Positions 54,171 to 63,429 are shown, counted from the stretch's first letter. The stretch is 64,000 nt of DNA from Pseudoroseomonas aestuarii (GCF_042651065.1 NZ_JBHSCH010000013.1:15140-79139); one strand, 5' to 3'. Notes: generated by a model from the letters alone, not told the origin. Translations and numbers: made by a program.

Positions 54171-55994
54171 ATGGACCGCATCCGCCTTCTCTCCGCCACC
54201 ACGGCCGACCGCATCGCCGCCGGCGAAGTGGTCGAGCGCCCCGCCGCCGCCGTGAAGGAGCTGGTGGAGAACGCGCTCGACGCCGGCGCCCGCCGCATCC
54301 ATGTGGCGCTGGAGGGAGGCGGCACCGGGCGCATCCTGGTGGAGGATGACGGCGCCGGCATGTCGCCGGCCGATCTCGCCCTCTGCGTCGAGCGGCACGC
54401 CACCTCCAAGCTGCCGGAGGAGGCGGCGCTGTTCCGCATCGCCACGCTGGGCTTCCGCGGCGAGGCGCTACCCTCGATCGGCGCCGTGGCGCGGCTCTGC
54501 ATCACCAGCCGCCCGCAGGGGGGCGAGGCGCACCAGATCACCGTCGAAGGGGGCGCCAAGGGCGAGGTGCGGCCCGCCGCCGGCGCCCCGGGCACGCGCG
54601 TCGAGGTGCGGGACCTGTTCTACGCCACCCCCGCCCGCCGCAAGTTCCTCAAGACCCCCGGCACCGAGGCGGGGCACGCGGTGGAGGCGGTACGCCGCCT
54701 GGCGCTGGCCTGGCCGGAGGTGGCCTTCCGCGTGGAGCTGGAGGGGCGCGCCGTGCTGAACCTGGCGCCGGCCGACCGCGCCGGGCGCCTCGCCGCCGTG
54801 CTGGGGCCGGATTTCGCCGCCGCCGCCGTGCCGGTGGGCGGCGCCTCCTGGGAGGCGCTGACGCTCGACGGCATGGCCGCCCTGCCCGGCCTGACCCGCC
54901 CCACCGCGGCCGAGCAGCACCTCGTCGTCAACCGCCGCCCCGTGCGGGACCCGCTGCTGCGCGCCGCGCTGCGCGTGGCCTACCGCGACCTCATCGCCAG
55001 CGGGCGGCACCCGGTGGCGGCGCTGTTCATCGACCTCCCCCCCGAGATGGTGGATGTGAACGTCCACCCGATGAAGACCGAGCTGCGCTTCCGCGAGGCC
55101 GGCGCGGTGCGCGGCGCGCTGATCTCGGCGCTGCGCCGAGCGCTGGCGGTGGGCGCCGGGACCACGGGCGCCGTGGTGGAGGAGGAAGGGGCGGAAGGCG
55201 GCGCCCCTCCGCCCGCCGCGCCCTGGCCTTCCGCCGGCGGGCGGCCGGAGCCCTTTCAGCCCGGCTTCGCCGAGGCGGAGCCGGGCTTCGCCGGGCCGCG
55301 CGCGCACGGCTTCTCCTGGCAGCCCGGGCTGCGCCTGCCCGCGCCGCGCCCCGCCTTCCCCGCCCCTGTTGCCGGCGCCGCGCCCGCCCCCCTTCCGCCA
55401 GCGGCGGCGGAAGGCCCGCTCGGCCGCCCCGTGGCGCAGCTGATGGAGACCTACGTCCTGGCCGAGGCGCCGGATGGGGCGCTGATCCTGGTGGACCAGC
55501 ACGCGGCGCATGAGCGGCTGACGCACGAGGCCTTCAAGGCGCAGCTGCTGGAGGGGCAGGTGCGCAGCCAGCCCCTGCTGCTGCCCGCCGTGGTGGAGCT
55601 GGCGCCGCTGGAATGCGGCCGCCTGCTGGAGGCCGTCCCCGCCCTGGAGCGGCTCGGGCTGGAGCTGGAGGGCTTCGGCCCCGGCGCGGTGCTGGTGCGC
55701 GCCCTGCCTGCCCTGCTCGGCAACCCCGACCCCGCGCCCCTGCTGCGCGACCTCTGCGCCGAGCTGGCCGAGTGGGAGGAGAGCACGGCGCTGGAGCGGC
55801 GGCTGGATGCCGCCATCGCGCGGCTGGCCTGCCATGGCTCGATCCGCGCCGGGCGGCGGCTGAACCCGGCCGAGATGGACGCCCTGCTGCGGCAGATGGA
55901 GGCCACGCCGCGCGCCTCCACCTGCAGCCATGGCCGCCCCACCTGGCTGCGCTTCGGCAAGGCGGAGTTCGAGAAGCTGTTCGGTCGGCGGTGA
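54171..55994 (+). CDS. mutL: DNA mismatch repair protein MutL
   Basis: A 607-residue MutL. The N-terminal GHKL ATPase has IAAGEVVERPAAAVKELVEN, DDGAGM, and GFRGEALPSIGAV, followed by TPARRKFLKTPGTE. A Pro/Ala linker of about 80 residues (roughly 335-415) joins the C-terminal dimerisation domain. That domain holds D442-E453, DQHAAHERLTHE, which matches the DQHAX2EX4E endonuclease motif, together with ACHGSIRAG and CSHGRPT. It should therefore be a nicking MutL, as expected for organisms without MutH. No mutS is in the window. Confidence 0.96.
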   Translation: MDRIRLLSATTADRIAAGEVVERPAAAVKELVENALDAGARRIHVALEGGGTGRILVEDDGAGMSPADLALCVERHATSKLPEEAALFRIATLGFRGEALPSIGAVARLCITSRPQGGEAHQITVEGGAKGEVRPAAGAPGTRVEVRDLFYATPARRKFLKTPGTEAGHAVEAVRRLALAWPEVAFRVELEGRAVLNLAPADRAGRLAAVLGPDFAAAAVPVGGASWEALTLDGMAALPGLTRPTAAEQHLVVNRRPVRDPLLRAALRVAYRDLIASGRHPVAALFIDLPPEMVDVNVHPMKTELRFREAGAVRGALISALRRALAVGAGTTGAVVEEEGAEGGAPPPAAPWPSAGGRPEPFQPGFAEAEPGFAGPRAHGFSWQPGLRLPAPRPAFPAPVAGAAPAPLPPAAAEGPLGRPVAQLMETYVLAEAPDGALILVDQHAAHERLTHEAFKAQLLEGQVRSQPLLLPAVVELAPLECGRLLEAVPALERLGLELEGFGPGAVLVRALPALLGNPDPAPLLRDLCAELAEWEESTALERRLDAAIARLACHGSIRAGRRLNPAEMDALLRQMEATPRASTCSHGRPTWLRFGKAEFEKLFGRR

Positions 55995-56000
55995 GGCCGC

Positions 56001-56636
56001 TCAGCCCGCACCCGGCAGCGGCCGGTAGGGCAGCGGCGCGAAGCGCGTGGCGTGCCAGGAGACCTCCCGCCAGACATCCTGGCGCAGATAGGGGTCCTCC
56101 GCCCACCAGCCCTGGGCCGCCGCCACGGAAGGGTGCGCGGTGATGGCCACCGAGCCCACCATCCGCCCGCCCGGCGCGTCCAGGATGGCGCCGCCCAGCG
56201 CCAGCAGCCCCGCCCGCGCCGCCGGCTCCACCCGGGCGAAATGCGCCTCGCGCGCCGCCAGGCGCCGCGCCGGTGCCGCCTCGTCCCGCCCATCCCAGGC
56301 GATGGCGATGGTGTGGGTGAGCTGCTCCGGCGCCGGCTCCGCCGGCAGGGGGCGCCAGGGCAGCGGGGCGAGGCGGAACACATGCACCGCATGGCTCTGC
56401 CAGACCCCTTCCTGCCGGAAGGGCTCGGCCTCCAGGTAGCGCTCCAGCGCCTCGGGCCGCAGCAGCATCAGCGAGCCCTGGTATTGCCCCGCCGCATCCT
56501 GCAGCGGCACCCCGGCGAGCAGCTCCCCCGCCGCCGCCATCGGCCCGATCAGCGCCAGATGCGCCGCGCGCGCCGCGCCGATCCGCGACGCCGCATCCAC
56601 GGCCGCCCGCGCCAGCACCAGCCGGCATTCCGTCAT
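56001..56636 (-). CDS. Protein with two tandem YCII-related domains
   Basis: A 211-residue protein with two copies of a YCII-like ferredoxin-fold domain. Repeat 1 contains AARAAHLALIGPMAAAGELLAG and GSLMLLRPEALERYLEAEPF. Repeat 2 contains AAREAHFARVEPAARAGLLALG and GSVAITAHPSVAAAQGWWAEDPY. Both end in APLPWRPLP or APLPYRPLP. The conserved His and Asp/Glu-P-x segments of the fold are present in each half. YCII proteins are mostly uncharacterised, and some act in dehalogenase-like chemistry. It converges with mutL (6 nt between stop codons). Confidence 0.78.
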   Translation of the reverse strand: MTECRLVLARAAVDAASRIGAARAAHLALIGPMAAAGELLAGVPLQDAAGQYQGSLMLLRPEALERYLEAEPFRQEGVWQSHAVHVFRLAPLPWRPLPAEPAPEQLTHTIAIAWDGRDEAAPARRLAAREAHFARVEPAARAGLLALGGAILDAPGGRMVGSVAITAHPSVAAAQGWWAEDPYLRQDVWREVSWHATRFAPLPYRPLPGAG

Positions 56637-56748
56637 CGCCCTTCCTCCCGCACCGGATCTCTGGCGGCCATGCTGCGCCAGGCGCGCCGCGCTGCCCAGG
56701 GCCGGAACGGGACCCGCCGCGGCGCGGCATGCGAATCGGCCTCCGGCC

Positions 56749-56777
56749 TTGCCGCGCGGGCCGGGCATGGCTATACC
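56749..56777 (+). promoter_or_regulatory. Predicted promoter of rpmI-rplT-pheS-pheT
   Basis: TTGCCG (56749-56754), a 17-nt spacer, TATACC (56772-56777). Each hexamer matches 4 of 6 consensus bases. Expected start near 56784 would give a leader of about 95 nt before rpmI, long enough for ribosomal-protein autoregulation by L20 as known in other bacteria. Confidence 0.5.
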
Positions 56778-56877
56778 CCCGCCTCTTCCCGCGCGTCCGG
56801 GCCTGTAGGGCATGCCCGGCCGCGGTTCCGTGTCCGCCTCTCCGGAGGCAGGGCGCTTCAGGACCAGGAGTACCGAA

Positions 56878-57084
56878 ATGCCCAAGATGAAGACGAAGTC
56901 GAGCGTCAAGAAGCGGTTCACGCTGACGGCGACCGGCAAGGTGAAGGCTGGCGCCGGCAACAAGCGCCACATGCTGACCGCCAAGACCAACAAGATGAAG
57001 CGGCAGAACCGCGGCACCTACGTGCTGGACAAGCAGGATGGTGACACGGTGAAGCAGTGGATGCCGTACGGTTCGGCCCGGTAA
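56878..57084 (+). CDS. rpmI: 50S ribosomal protein L35
   Basis: A 68-residue, highly basic ribosomal protein beginning MPKMKTKSSVKKRF and containing NKRHMLTAKT and KRQNRGTYVLD, all family hallmarks. The true ATG is 56878, with AGGAG about 8 nt upstream; the frame stays open upstream but without similarity. It is followed by rplT after 17 nt. The usual upstream infC is absent here, and the neighbour is a minus-strand YCII gene. Confidence 0.97.
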   Translation: MPKMKTKSSVKKRFTLTATGKVKAGAGNKRHMLTAKTNKMKRQNRGTYVLDKQDGDTVKQWMPYGSAR

Positions 57085-57101
57085 GACAGAGGATCTGAAC
57101 C

Positions 57102-57473
57102 ATGGCTCGTGTTAAGCGCGGCGTCGCCGCCCACGCCCGTCACAAGAAGGTCCTCAAGCTCGCCAAGGGCTATGTCGGCCGTTCCTCCAAGGCCTACCGC
57201 CCCGCGCTCGAGCGCGTCGAGAAGGCCCTGCAGTACGCCTACCGCGACCGCCGCGTTAAGAAGCGCGAGTTCCGCGGCCTGTGGATCCAGCGCATCAATG
57301 CCGCGACCCGCGAGCATGGCCTGACCTACTCGAAGTTCATCGCCGGCCTGAAGGCCGCGAACATCGAGCTGGACCGCAAGGTGCTGGCCGCCATCGCCTT
57401 CGAGGACTCCGCCGCGTTTGGCGCCCTGGTCGAGAAGGCCAAGGCGGCGCTGCCGGCTTCGGCCGAGGCGTGA
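57102..57473 (+). CDS. rplT: 50S ribosomal protein L20
   Basis: A 123-residue L20, an early assembly protein of the large subunit that in many bacteria also represses its own operon. It begins MARVKRGVAAHARHKKVLKLAKG, the long N-terminal helix that enters 23S rRNA, and has YRDRRVKKREFRGLWIQRIN followed by a globular C-terminal domain. Length and sequence are standard. A strong hairpin terminator lies 33 nt downstream, before pheS. Confidence 0.98.
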   Translation: MARVKRGVAAHARHKKVLKLAKGYVGRSSKAYRPALERVEKALQYAYRDRRVKKREFRGLWIQRINAATREHGLTYSKFIAGLKAANIELDRKVLAAIAFEDSAAFGALVEKAKAALPASAEA

Positions 57474-57506
57474 TCTCCGCCCCCTCCTGAGGGGGCTGCG
57501 ATGACC

Positions 57507-57551
57507 GAGCCGCCGCCGCCCTGGGCTTCCAGGGCGTCCGGCGGCTCTTTT
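57507..57551 (+). terminator. Terminator/attenuator between rplT and pheS
   Basis: An outer stem GAGCCGCCG (57507-57515) / CGGCGGCTC (57539-57547) encloses a perfect inner stem GCCCTGG-GCTT-CCAGGGC (57518-57535), followed by four T residues. Since pheS follows in the same direction, it probably reduces rather than abolishes read-through. No phenylalanine-codon leader peptide is visible in the 124-nt gap. Confidence 0.75.
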
Positions 57552-57597
57552 CGTATCGGCGCATCCGAGACGCGCCAGGCACGGACGGGACGATACC

Positions 57598-58680
57598 ATG
57601 ACGGATGATCTCGCCACCCTGCAGGCGGAGACCGAGGCCGCGCTGGCCGCCGCCGCCGACCTCCGCGCGCTGGACGCGGTGCGGGTGGGCACGCTGGGCA
57701 AGAGCGGCGCGCTGACTGCGCTGCTGAAGGGGCTGGGCGCCGTGCCCGCCGATCAGCGCAAGGAGCGCGGCGCCGCCGTGAACCGGCTGAAGGCCACGCT
57801 GGAGGCCGCCATCGAGGCGCGCCGCGTGGCGCTCGACGCCGCCGCCCTGGAGGCGCGCCTCGCCGCCGAGCGGCTGGACGTGACGCTGCCGCCCCGCCCC
57901 TTCCCGCCCGCCGGCGCCGAGCAGGGGGCCATCCACCCCATCGCCCGCACCATCGAGGAGATCGTGGCGATCTTCGGCGCCATGGGCTTTGCCCTGGCCG
58001 AGGGGCCGGATATCGAGGGCGACTGGTACAATTTCGGCGCGCTGAACATCCCCGACCACCACCCGGCGCGGCAGGACCACGACACCTTCTACGTCCCCGC
58101 CGGCCCGGATGGCCGCCGCCCCGTGCTGCGCACCCACACCAGCCCGGTGCAGATCCGCACCATGCTGGGGCAAGAGCCGCCGATCCGCGTCATCGTCCCC
58201 GGCCGCACCTGGCGCGCCGACCATGACGCGACGCACAGCCCGATGTTCCACCAGGTGGAGGGGCTGGTGATCGACCGCGGTATCACTCTTGGCCACCTGA
58301 AGGGCTGCCTGGTCGATTTCCTGCGCGCCTTCTTCGGCATCAGCGACCTGCCGGTGCGCTTCCGCGCCTCCTACTTCCCCTTCACCGAGCCCTCGATGGA
58401 GGTGGATATCGGCTGGAACCGCAAGACCGGCGAGCTGGGCAAGGGCGGCGACTGGCTGGAGATCCTCGGCTCCGGCATGGTCCACCCGCGCGTGCTGGCC
58501 AATTGCGGCATCGACCCGCGCGAGTTCCAGGGCTTCGCCTTCGGCATGGGTATCGAGCGCATCACCATGCTCAAGCACGGCATCCCGGACCTGCGCCCCT
58601 TCTATGAGAGCGACGTGCGCTGGCTGCGCCACTACGGCACCAGCCCCCTCTCCCCCGCCACCCTGGCCGAAGGGGTCTGA
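57598..58680 (+). CDS. pheS: Phenylalanine--tRNA ligase alpha subunit
   Basis: A 360-residue class II alpha subunit. After the N-terminal coiled coil (residues 1-85) come the catalytic motifs: HPIARTIEEIVAIFGAMGF, FNFGALN-like segment DWYNFGALNIPDHHPAR, LRTHTSPVQIRTM, RVIVPGRTWRADHDATH (motif 2) and GFAFGMGIERITMLKHGI (motif 3). All are in order and length is normal. It precedes pheT by 3 nt. Confidence 0.97.
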   Translation: MTDDLATLQAETEAALAAAADLRALDAVRVGTLGKSGALTALLKGLGAVPADQRKERGAAVNRLKATLEAAIEARRVALDAAALEARLAAERLDVTLPPRPFPPAGAEQGAIHPIARTIEEIVAIFGAMGFALAEGPDIEGDWYNFGALNIPDHHPARQDHDTFYVPAGPDGRRPVLRTHTSPVQIRTMLGQEPPIRVIVPGRTWRADHDATHSPMFHQVEGLVIDRGITLGHLKGCLVDFLRAFFGISDLPVRFRASYFPFTEPSMEVDIGWNRKTGELGKGGDWLEILGSGMVHPRVLANCGIDPREFQGFAFGMGIERITMLKHGIPDLRPFYESDVRWLRHYGTSPLSPATLAEGV

Positions 58681-58683
58681 GCG

Positions 58684-61155
58684 ATGAAGTTCTCTGTCAG
58701 CTGGCTGAAGCAGCATCTGGAGACGGATGCTTCGCTGGAGCAGATCACCGCCGCCCTCAACACCATCGGCCTGGAGGTCGAGGGGGTGGAGGATCGGGGC
58801 GCGGCGCTCGCGCCCTTCCGCATCGCCCATGTGGTCGAGGCGGTGCAGCACCTGAACGCCGACCGCCTGCGCGCCTGCACCGTCGATGTGGGGGATGGCG
58901 TGCTCCGCTCCGTCGTCTGCGGCGCGCCGAATGCCCGCACCGGCATGAAGGCCGTGCTCGGCCTGCCCGGCGCCTATGTGCCCGGCACCGGCATCACGCT
59001 GAAGGTGGGCGAGATCCGCGGCGTGAAGAGCGAGGGCATGATGTGCTCCTCGCGCGAGCTGGGCCTCGGCGACGACCATGAGGGCATCATCGACCTGCCG
59101 GCCGACGCGCCGGTGGGCGTGCCCTACGCCACCTGGGCGGGGCTGGACGACCCGGTGGTGGAGATCTCCATCACCCCCAACCGGGGCGACGCGCTCTCCA
59201 TCCGCGGTATCGCCCGCGACCTCGCCGCCGCCGGCCTCGGCACGCTGAAGCCCTTCGCAGCCGAGCCGGTGCCGGGGGTCTATCCCTCGCCGCTGCGCTG
59301 GGTGGTAGAGGATACGGTGGCCTGCCCCTGGGTGCTCGGCCGCGCCGTGCGGGGCGTGAGGAACGGTCCCTCGCCGAAATGGCTGCAGGACCGGCTGGTC
59401 TCCATCGGCCTGCGCCCGATCAACGCGCTGGTGGACATCACCAACTTCTTCACCTTCGACCTCGGCCGCCCGCTGCACGTCTTCGACGTGGCCAAGGTGA
59501 AGGGCGATGCCCTGTTCCTCCGCCCCGGCCACGCCGGCGAGACCTTCCTGGCGCTGAACGGCAAGGAGGTGGCGGTCACGCCGGAGGATCTGGTGATCGC
59601 CGATGCCGAGGCGGTGGAAAGCCTCGCCGGCATCATGGGCGGCGAGCATTCCGGCTCGGACGAGGGCACCACCGAGGTGTTCATCGAATGCGCCCTGTTC
59701 GACCCGGTGCGGATCGCCCTCTCCGGCCGCCGGCATGAGCTGCGCTCCGATGCCCGCCAGCGCTTCGAGCGCGGCATCGACCCGGCGCTGCTGCCCGATG
59801 CGCTGGAGGCGGCCACGGCCATGGTCATCGCCCTCTGCGGCGGCGAGGCCTCCGAGGTGACGCAGGCCGGGGCGGAGCCGATGTGGCGGCGTCAGGCCAG
59901 CCTGCGCTTCGAGCGCATCGCCGGCCTCGGCGGCGCCGACATCGATGCCGACACGGCGGTGGCCACGCTGGAGCGCCTCGGCTTCGGCGTGGTGGCGCGG
60001 GATGCGGCGCGGGTGACGGTCTCCGTCCCCTCCTGGCGCAACGACGTCGCCGCCCAGGGCAGCCTGACCCAGGCGCCCGGCCTGCCGGCGGAGCGCGCCC
60101 AGGCCGCCGCCGAGGGCTGCGCCGCCATCGAGCCGGAATGCGACCTGCTGGAGGAGGTGCTGCGCATCCACGGGCTGGACCGCATCCCGGCCGTGTCGCT
60201 GCCCGTCGCCTCCCCCGTGCCGCGCCCCGCGCTGACGCCGAAGCAGGCCCGCGCCGTGCTGGCCCGCCGCACGCTGGCCGCGCGGGGGATGCTGGACTGC
60301 GTCTCCTTCGGCTTCCTCGACAGCCGCGTGGCGGCCCGCTTCGGCGACACGCCCGCCGCGCTGCGGCTGGAGAACCCGATCGCCGCCGATCTGGACCAGA
60401 TGCGCCCCACCCCCGTGGCGAGCCTGGCCCTGGCCGCCGCCCGCAACGCCGCGCGCGGCTATCCGGACGTGGCGCTGTGCGAGCTGGGCGCCGCCTACCG
60501 CGACATCACGCCCGAGGGGCAGCTCACCGTGGCCGCCGGCCTGCGCCTGGGCGAGACGCCGCGCCACTGGGCTGCCCCCGCCCGCGCCGTGGACGCGATG
60601 GACGCCAAGGGCGACGCGCTGGCCGTGCTGGCGGCGCTCGGCGTGCCGATGGCGGCGCTCTCCGTCACCACCGACGCCCCCGGCTACTACCACCCCGGCC
60701 GCTCCGGCGTGGTGCGGCAGGGGCCGAAGGTGGTGCTGGCGCAGTTCGGCGAGCTGCACCCGAAGCTGCGCGAGGAGCTCGGCCTCGCCGGCCCGGCGGT
60801 GGCCTTCGAGGTGTTCCTCGACGCCATCCCCGAGCCGAAGCGCAAGAAGAAGGCGGTGCCGGACCTGCCCGCCTTCCAGCCGCTGAAGCGGGACTTCGCC
60901 TTCCTGGTGGACACCGGCGTGCCGGCGGAGAACCTGCTCCGCGCCGCGCGCGGGGCGGAGCGGACGCTGATCACGGATGTGGCGCTGTTCGACCGCTACG
61001 CCGGCGAGAAGCTGCCCGAGGGCAAGGTCTCGCTGGCGCTGGAGGTGACGCTGCAGCCGCGCGAGGCCAGCCTGACCGATGCCGAGATCGAGGCGGTGGG
61101 GGCGAAGATCGTCGCCGCCGTGGCCAAGGCGACCGGCGCCACGCTGCGCGGGTGA
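58684..61155 (+). CDS. pheT: Phenylalanine--tRNA ligase beta subunit
   Basis: An 823-residue beta subunit. Domains in order: N-terminal MKFSVSWLKQHLE (B1), the OB-fold tRNA-binding region with IAHVVEAVQHLNADRLRAC, B3/B4 editing region with SITPNRGDALSIRGIARDL, B5 with a partial core, a class-II-like catalytic-type domain, and a C-terminal FDX-ACB anticodon-binding domain (FQPLKRDFAFLVD, DAEIEAVGAKIVAAV). All are of expected size. It ends in a type-B palindromic terminator, so dapF is probably expressed separately. Confidence 0.97.
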   Translation: MKFSVSWLKQHLETDASLEQITAALNTIGLEVEGVEDRGAALAPFRIAHVVEAVQHLNADRLRACTVDVGDGVLRSVVCGAPNARTGMKAVLGLPGAYVPGTGITLKVGEIRGVKSEGMMCSSRELGLGDDHEGIIDLPADAPVGVPYATWAGLDDPVVEISITPNRGDALSIRGIARDLAAAGLGTLKPFAAEPVPGVYPSPLRWVVEDTVACPWVLGRAVRGVRNGPSPKWLQDRLVSIGLRPINALVDITNFFTFDLGRPLHVFDVAKVKGDALFLRPGHAGETFLALNGKEVAVTPEDLVIADAEAVESLAGIMGGEHSGSDEGTTEVFIECALFDPVRIALSGRRHELRSDARQRFERGIDPALLPDALEAATAMVIALCGGEASEVTQAGAEPMWRRQASLRFERIAGLGGADIDADTAVATLERLGFGVVARDAARVTVSVPSWRNDVAAQGSLTQAPGLPAERAQAAAEGCAAIEPECDLLEEVLRIHGLDRIPAVSLPVASPVPRPALTPKQARAVLARRTLAARGMLDCVSFGFLDSRVAARFGDTPAALRLENPIAADLDQMRPTPVASLALAAARNAARGYPDVALCELGAAYRDITPEGQLTVAAGLRLGETPRHWAAPARAVDAMDAKGDALAVLAALGVPMAALSVTTDAPGYYHPGRSGVVRQGPKVVLAQFGELHPKLREELGLAGPAVAFEVFLDAIPEPKRKKKAVPDLPAFQPLKRDFAFLVDTGVPAENLLRAARGAERTLITDVALFDRYAGEKLPEGKVSLALEVTLQPREASLTDAEIEAVGAKIVAAVAKATGATLRG

Positions 61156-61164
61156 GAAGCAAGG

Positions 61165-61186
61165 GCGGGGGAAGGAATTCCCCCGC
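61165..61186 (+). terminator. Type-B dispersed palindromic terminator, copy 4
   Basis: GCGGGGGAA (61165-61173), GGAA, TTCCCCCGC (61178-61186), a 9-bp perfect stem, then GCCCCCATCTTCTTTCTG, a degenerate T-rich tail. It begins 9 nt after the pheT stop. Here the next gene (dapF) is co-directional, unlike copies 1-3, where a convergent gene follows. Confidence 0.75.
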
Positions 61187-61276
61187 GCCCCCATCTTCTT
61201 TCTGCGAGTCAGGCCAGAACGAAGAAGGACGCGGCGGGCCTTCATTTCGGCGGCCATGCGGGGCATATGGCGCAGC

Positions 61277-62119
61277 ATGATCCCGTTCCGGAAGATGCAC
61301 GGGCTGGGCAATGACTTCGTCATCGTCGATGCCCGCCCCGCCCCGCTGCCGCTGGCCCCCACGCGCATCGCCGCGCTGTCGGACCGTCATTACGGCATCG
61401 GCTGCGACCAGTTCATCACCCTGGAGACGGCCGGGGCGGGCGCCGACGTGTTCATGCGCATCCACAACCCGGACGGCTCCGAGGCCGGCGCCTGCGGCAA
61501 CGCCACGCGCTGCGTTGCCCACCTGCTGATGGCCGAGACGGGGCGGGAGCGGGTGGTGGTCCGCACCATCCGCGGCGACCTGCCCTGCGAGCGCCTGCCG
61601 GACGGCCCCCACGGAACCGACTGGGTCCGCGCCGACATGGGCCCGCCCCTGCTCGGCTGGCGGGAGGTGCCGCTGGCGGCCGAGATGGACACGCTGCACC
61701 TGCCGATGGACCTCGGCGCCGTCGCCGACCCCGCCGCCTGCTCGATGGGCAACCCGCACGCCACCTTCTTCGTCCCCGAGCTGGACGCCATCGACTGGCG
61801 CGCCCTCGGCCCGGTGGCCGAGCACCACGGGCTGCTGCCGGAGCGCGCCAATATCGGCTTCGCGCAGGTGCTGGCGCCGGACCACATCCGCGTCGCCATC
61901 TGGGAGCGCGGCGCGGGGCCGACCCTGGCCTGCGGCTCCGGCGCCTGCGCCACGCTGGTCAACGCGCACCGGCGGGGCCTGGCCGGCCGCCGCGCCCGGG
62001 TCGAGCTGCCCGGCGGCACGCTGGCGATGGAATGGCGGCTGGATGGGCATGTGCTGATGGCCGGCCCCGTGGCCACCGCCTTCGAGGGCCGCTTCGACCC
62101 GCAGGCCTTCCCGGGATGA
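61277..62119 (+). CDS. dapF: Diaminopimelate epimerase
   Basis: A 280-residue PLP-independent epimerase that converts LL- to meso-diaminopimelate for lysine and peptidoglycan synthesis. The two catalytic cysteines lie in SEAGACGNATRC and ACGSGACAT. MIPFRKMHGLGNDFVIVD is the classic N-terminus and supports the start at 61277; another ATG at 61256 would add 7 residues. No strong ribosome-binding site is visible at either. Its stop overlaps mtaB by ATGA. Confidence 0.96.
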   Translation: MIPFRKMHGLGNDFVIVDARPAPLPLAPTRIAALSDRHYGIGCDQFITLETAGAGADVFMRIHNPDGSEAGACGNATRCVAHLLMAETGRERVVVRTIRGDLPCERLPDGPHGTDWVRADMGPPLLGWREVPLAAEMDTLHLPMDLGAVADPAACSMGNPHATFFVPELDAIDWRALGPVAEHHGLLPERANIGFAQVLAPDHIRVAIWERGAGPTLACGSGACATLVNAHRRGLAGRRARVELPGGTLAMEWRLDGHVLMAGPVATAFEGRFDPQAFPG

Positions 62120-63426
62120 ATGCCCGCCCGCCGGAGGCAGCCGGCGCGCCGGCCGAGGATCTCTCCGCCGGGCCGGTGCGGGTGCTCAGCTTCGGCTGCC
62201 GGCTGAACACCTATGAGAGCGTGGCGATGCGCGAGCTGGCGCTGCGGGCGGGGCATGAAGGCGCCATCCTGGTCAACACCTGCGCCGTCACCGCCGAGGC
62301 GGAGAAGCAGGCGCGCAAGGCCATCCGCCGCGCCGCGCGGGAGAACCCGGGCGCGCCGATCCTGGTCACCGGCTGCGCCGCGCAGATCGCCCCCGATTCC
62401 TGGGCGGCGCTGCCGGGCGTCGCGCGCGTCATCGGCAACGCCGACAAGCTGAAGCCGGAGGCCTGGGCCCCCGCCGCGCCGCCCGCCCCCGTTTCCGACG
62501 TCATGGCCGCCACTGAGACGGCGGCGCATCTCGTCACCGAATTCGCCGGGCGGGCGCGGGCCTTCGTGCAGGTGCAGCAGGGCTGCGACCACCGCTGCAC
62601 CTTCTGCGTCATCCCCTATGGGCGCGGCCCTTCCCGCTCCGTGCCGGTGGGCGCCATCGTGGCGCAGGTGCGGGCGGTGCTGGAGGCCGGCTACCGCGAG
62701 GTGGTGCTGACGGGGGTGGACATCGCCAGCTACGGCACCGACCTTCCGGGGCGGCCGCCGCTCGGGCAGATGGTGCGCCGCCTGCTGGCCCTGGTGCCGG
62801 AGCTGCCGCGGCTGCGCCTCTCCTCGCTCGACCCGGCGGCGATGGACGAGGATCTCTGGCGCCTGCTGGCGGAGGAACCCCGGCTGATGCCGCACCTGCA
62901 CCTCTCCCTGCAACACGGGGCGGAGCTGATGCTGAAGCGCATGCGCCGCCGCCACGGCCGGACGGAGGCGCTGGCCTGCGCCCGCCGCGCGCAGGCGCTG
63001 CGCCCGGGCCTCGCCCTCGGCGCCGACCTCATCGCCGGCTTCCCGACCGAGACCGAGGAACACTTCGCCGAGATGCTGGCGCTGGTGGAGGAGGCGGGGC
63101 TGACCTTCCTGCATGTCTTCCCCTATTCCGAGCGGCCGGGCACGCCCGCCGCGCGGATGCCGCAGCTGCCGGTGCCGCTGCGCCGGGAGCGCGCCGCCCG
63201 GCTGCGCGCCGCCGGCGCCGAGGCCGCCCTGCGCTTCTACAACGCCCGTCTTGCATTCGCCCGTCTGGGACAGGAGGAATCGGTGCTGCTGGAAAGTCCC
63301 GATCGTGGCCATACCGAGCATTTCGCCCCGCTGCGCCTGAAGGGCGCCGCGGGCCATCATGGCGCCGTGCTGCGCGCCCGCGTCACCGCCGCCGGGCCGG
63401 ACGGCCTGCTGGCCGAGGTGGCCTGA
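62116..63426 (+). CDS. mtaB: tRNA (ct6A37/t6A37)-methylthiotransferase MtaB
   Basis: A 436-residue radical-SAM methylthiotransferase that adds a methylthio group to t6A37 of ANN-decoding tRNAs. The N-terminal UPF0004 domain has cysteines in FGCRLNTYES, NTCAVT and TGCAAQ for the auxiliary [4Fe-4S] cluster. The radical-SAM triad is C157, C161 and C164 (GCDHRCTFC). A C-terminal TRAM-like domain follows (LGQEESVLLESPDRG). It overlaps dapF by 4 nt and is followed after 3 nt by a Pro-rich reading frame. Confidence 0.94.
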   Translation: MNARPPEAAGAPAEDLSAGPVRVLSFGCRLNTYESVAMRELALRAGHEGAILVNTCAVTAEAEKQARKAIRRAARENPGAPILVTGCAAQIAPDSWAALPGVARVIGNADKLKPEAWAPAAPPAPVSDVMAATETAAHLVTEFAGRARAFVQVQQGCDHRCTFCVIPYGRGPSRSVPVGAIVAQVRAVLEAGYREVVLTGVDIASYGTDLPGRPPLGQMVRRLLALVPELPRLRLSSLDPAAMDEDLWRLLAEEPRLMPHLHLSLQHGAELMLKRMRRRHGRTEALACARRAQALRPGLALGADLIAGFPTETEEHFAEMLALVEEAGLTFLHVFPYSERPGTPAARMPQLPVPLRRERAARLRAAGAEAALRFYNARLAFARLGQEESVLLESPDRGHTEHFAPLRLKGAAGHHGAVLRARVTAAGPDGLLAEVA

Positions 63427-63429
63427 GGC

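Noticed and set aside
57474..57597. Phenylalanine leader peptide (pheM-like attenuator) before pheS
   Set aside because: A good hairpin is present, but no short frame with clustered Phe codons precedes it.
57337..61368. 1343-codon open frame antisense to pheS-pheT
   Set aside because: In very GC-rich DNA the antisense frame often lacks stops. The sequence is Arg/His/Gly/Ala-rich with no family motif, and both strands cannot be core genes; pheS and pheT are certain.
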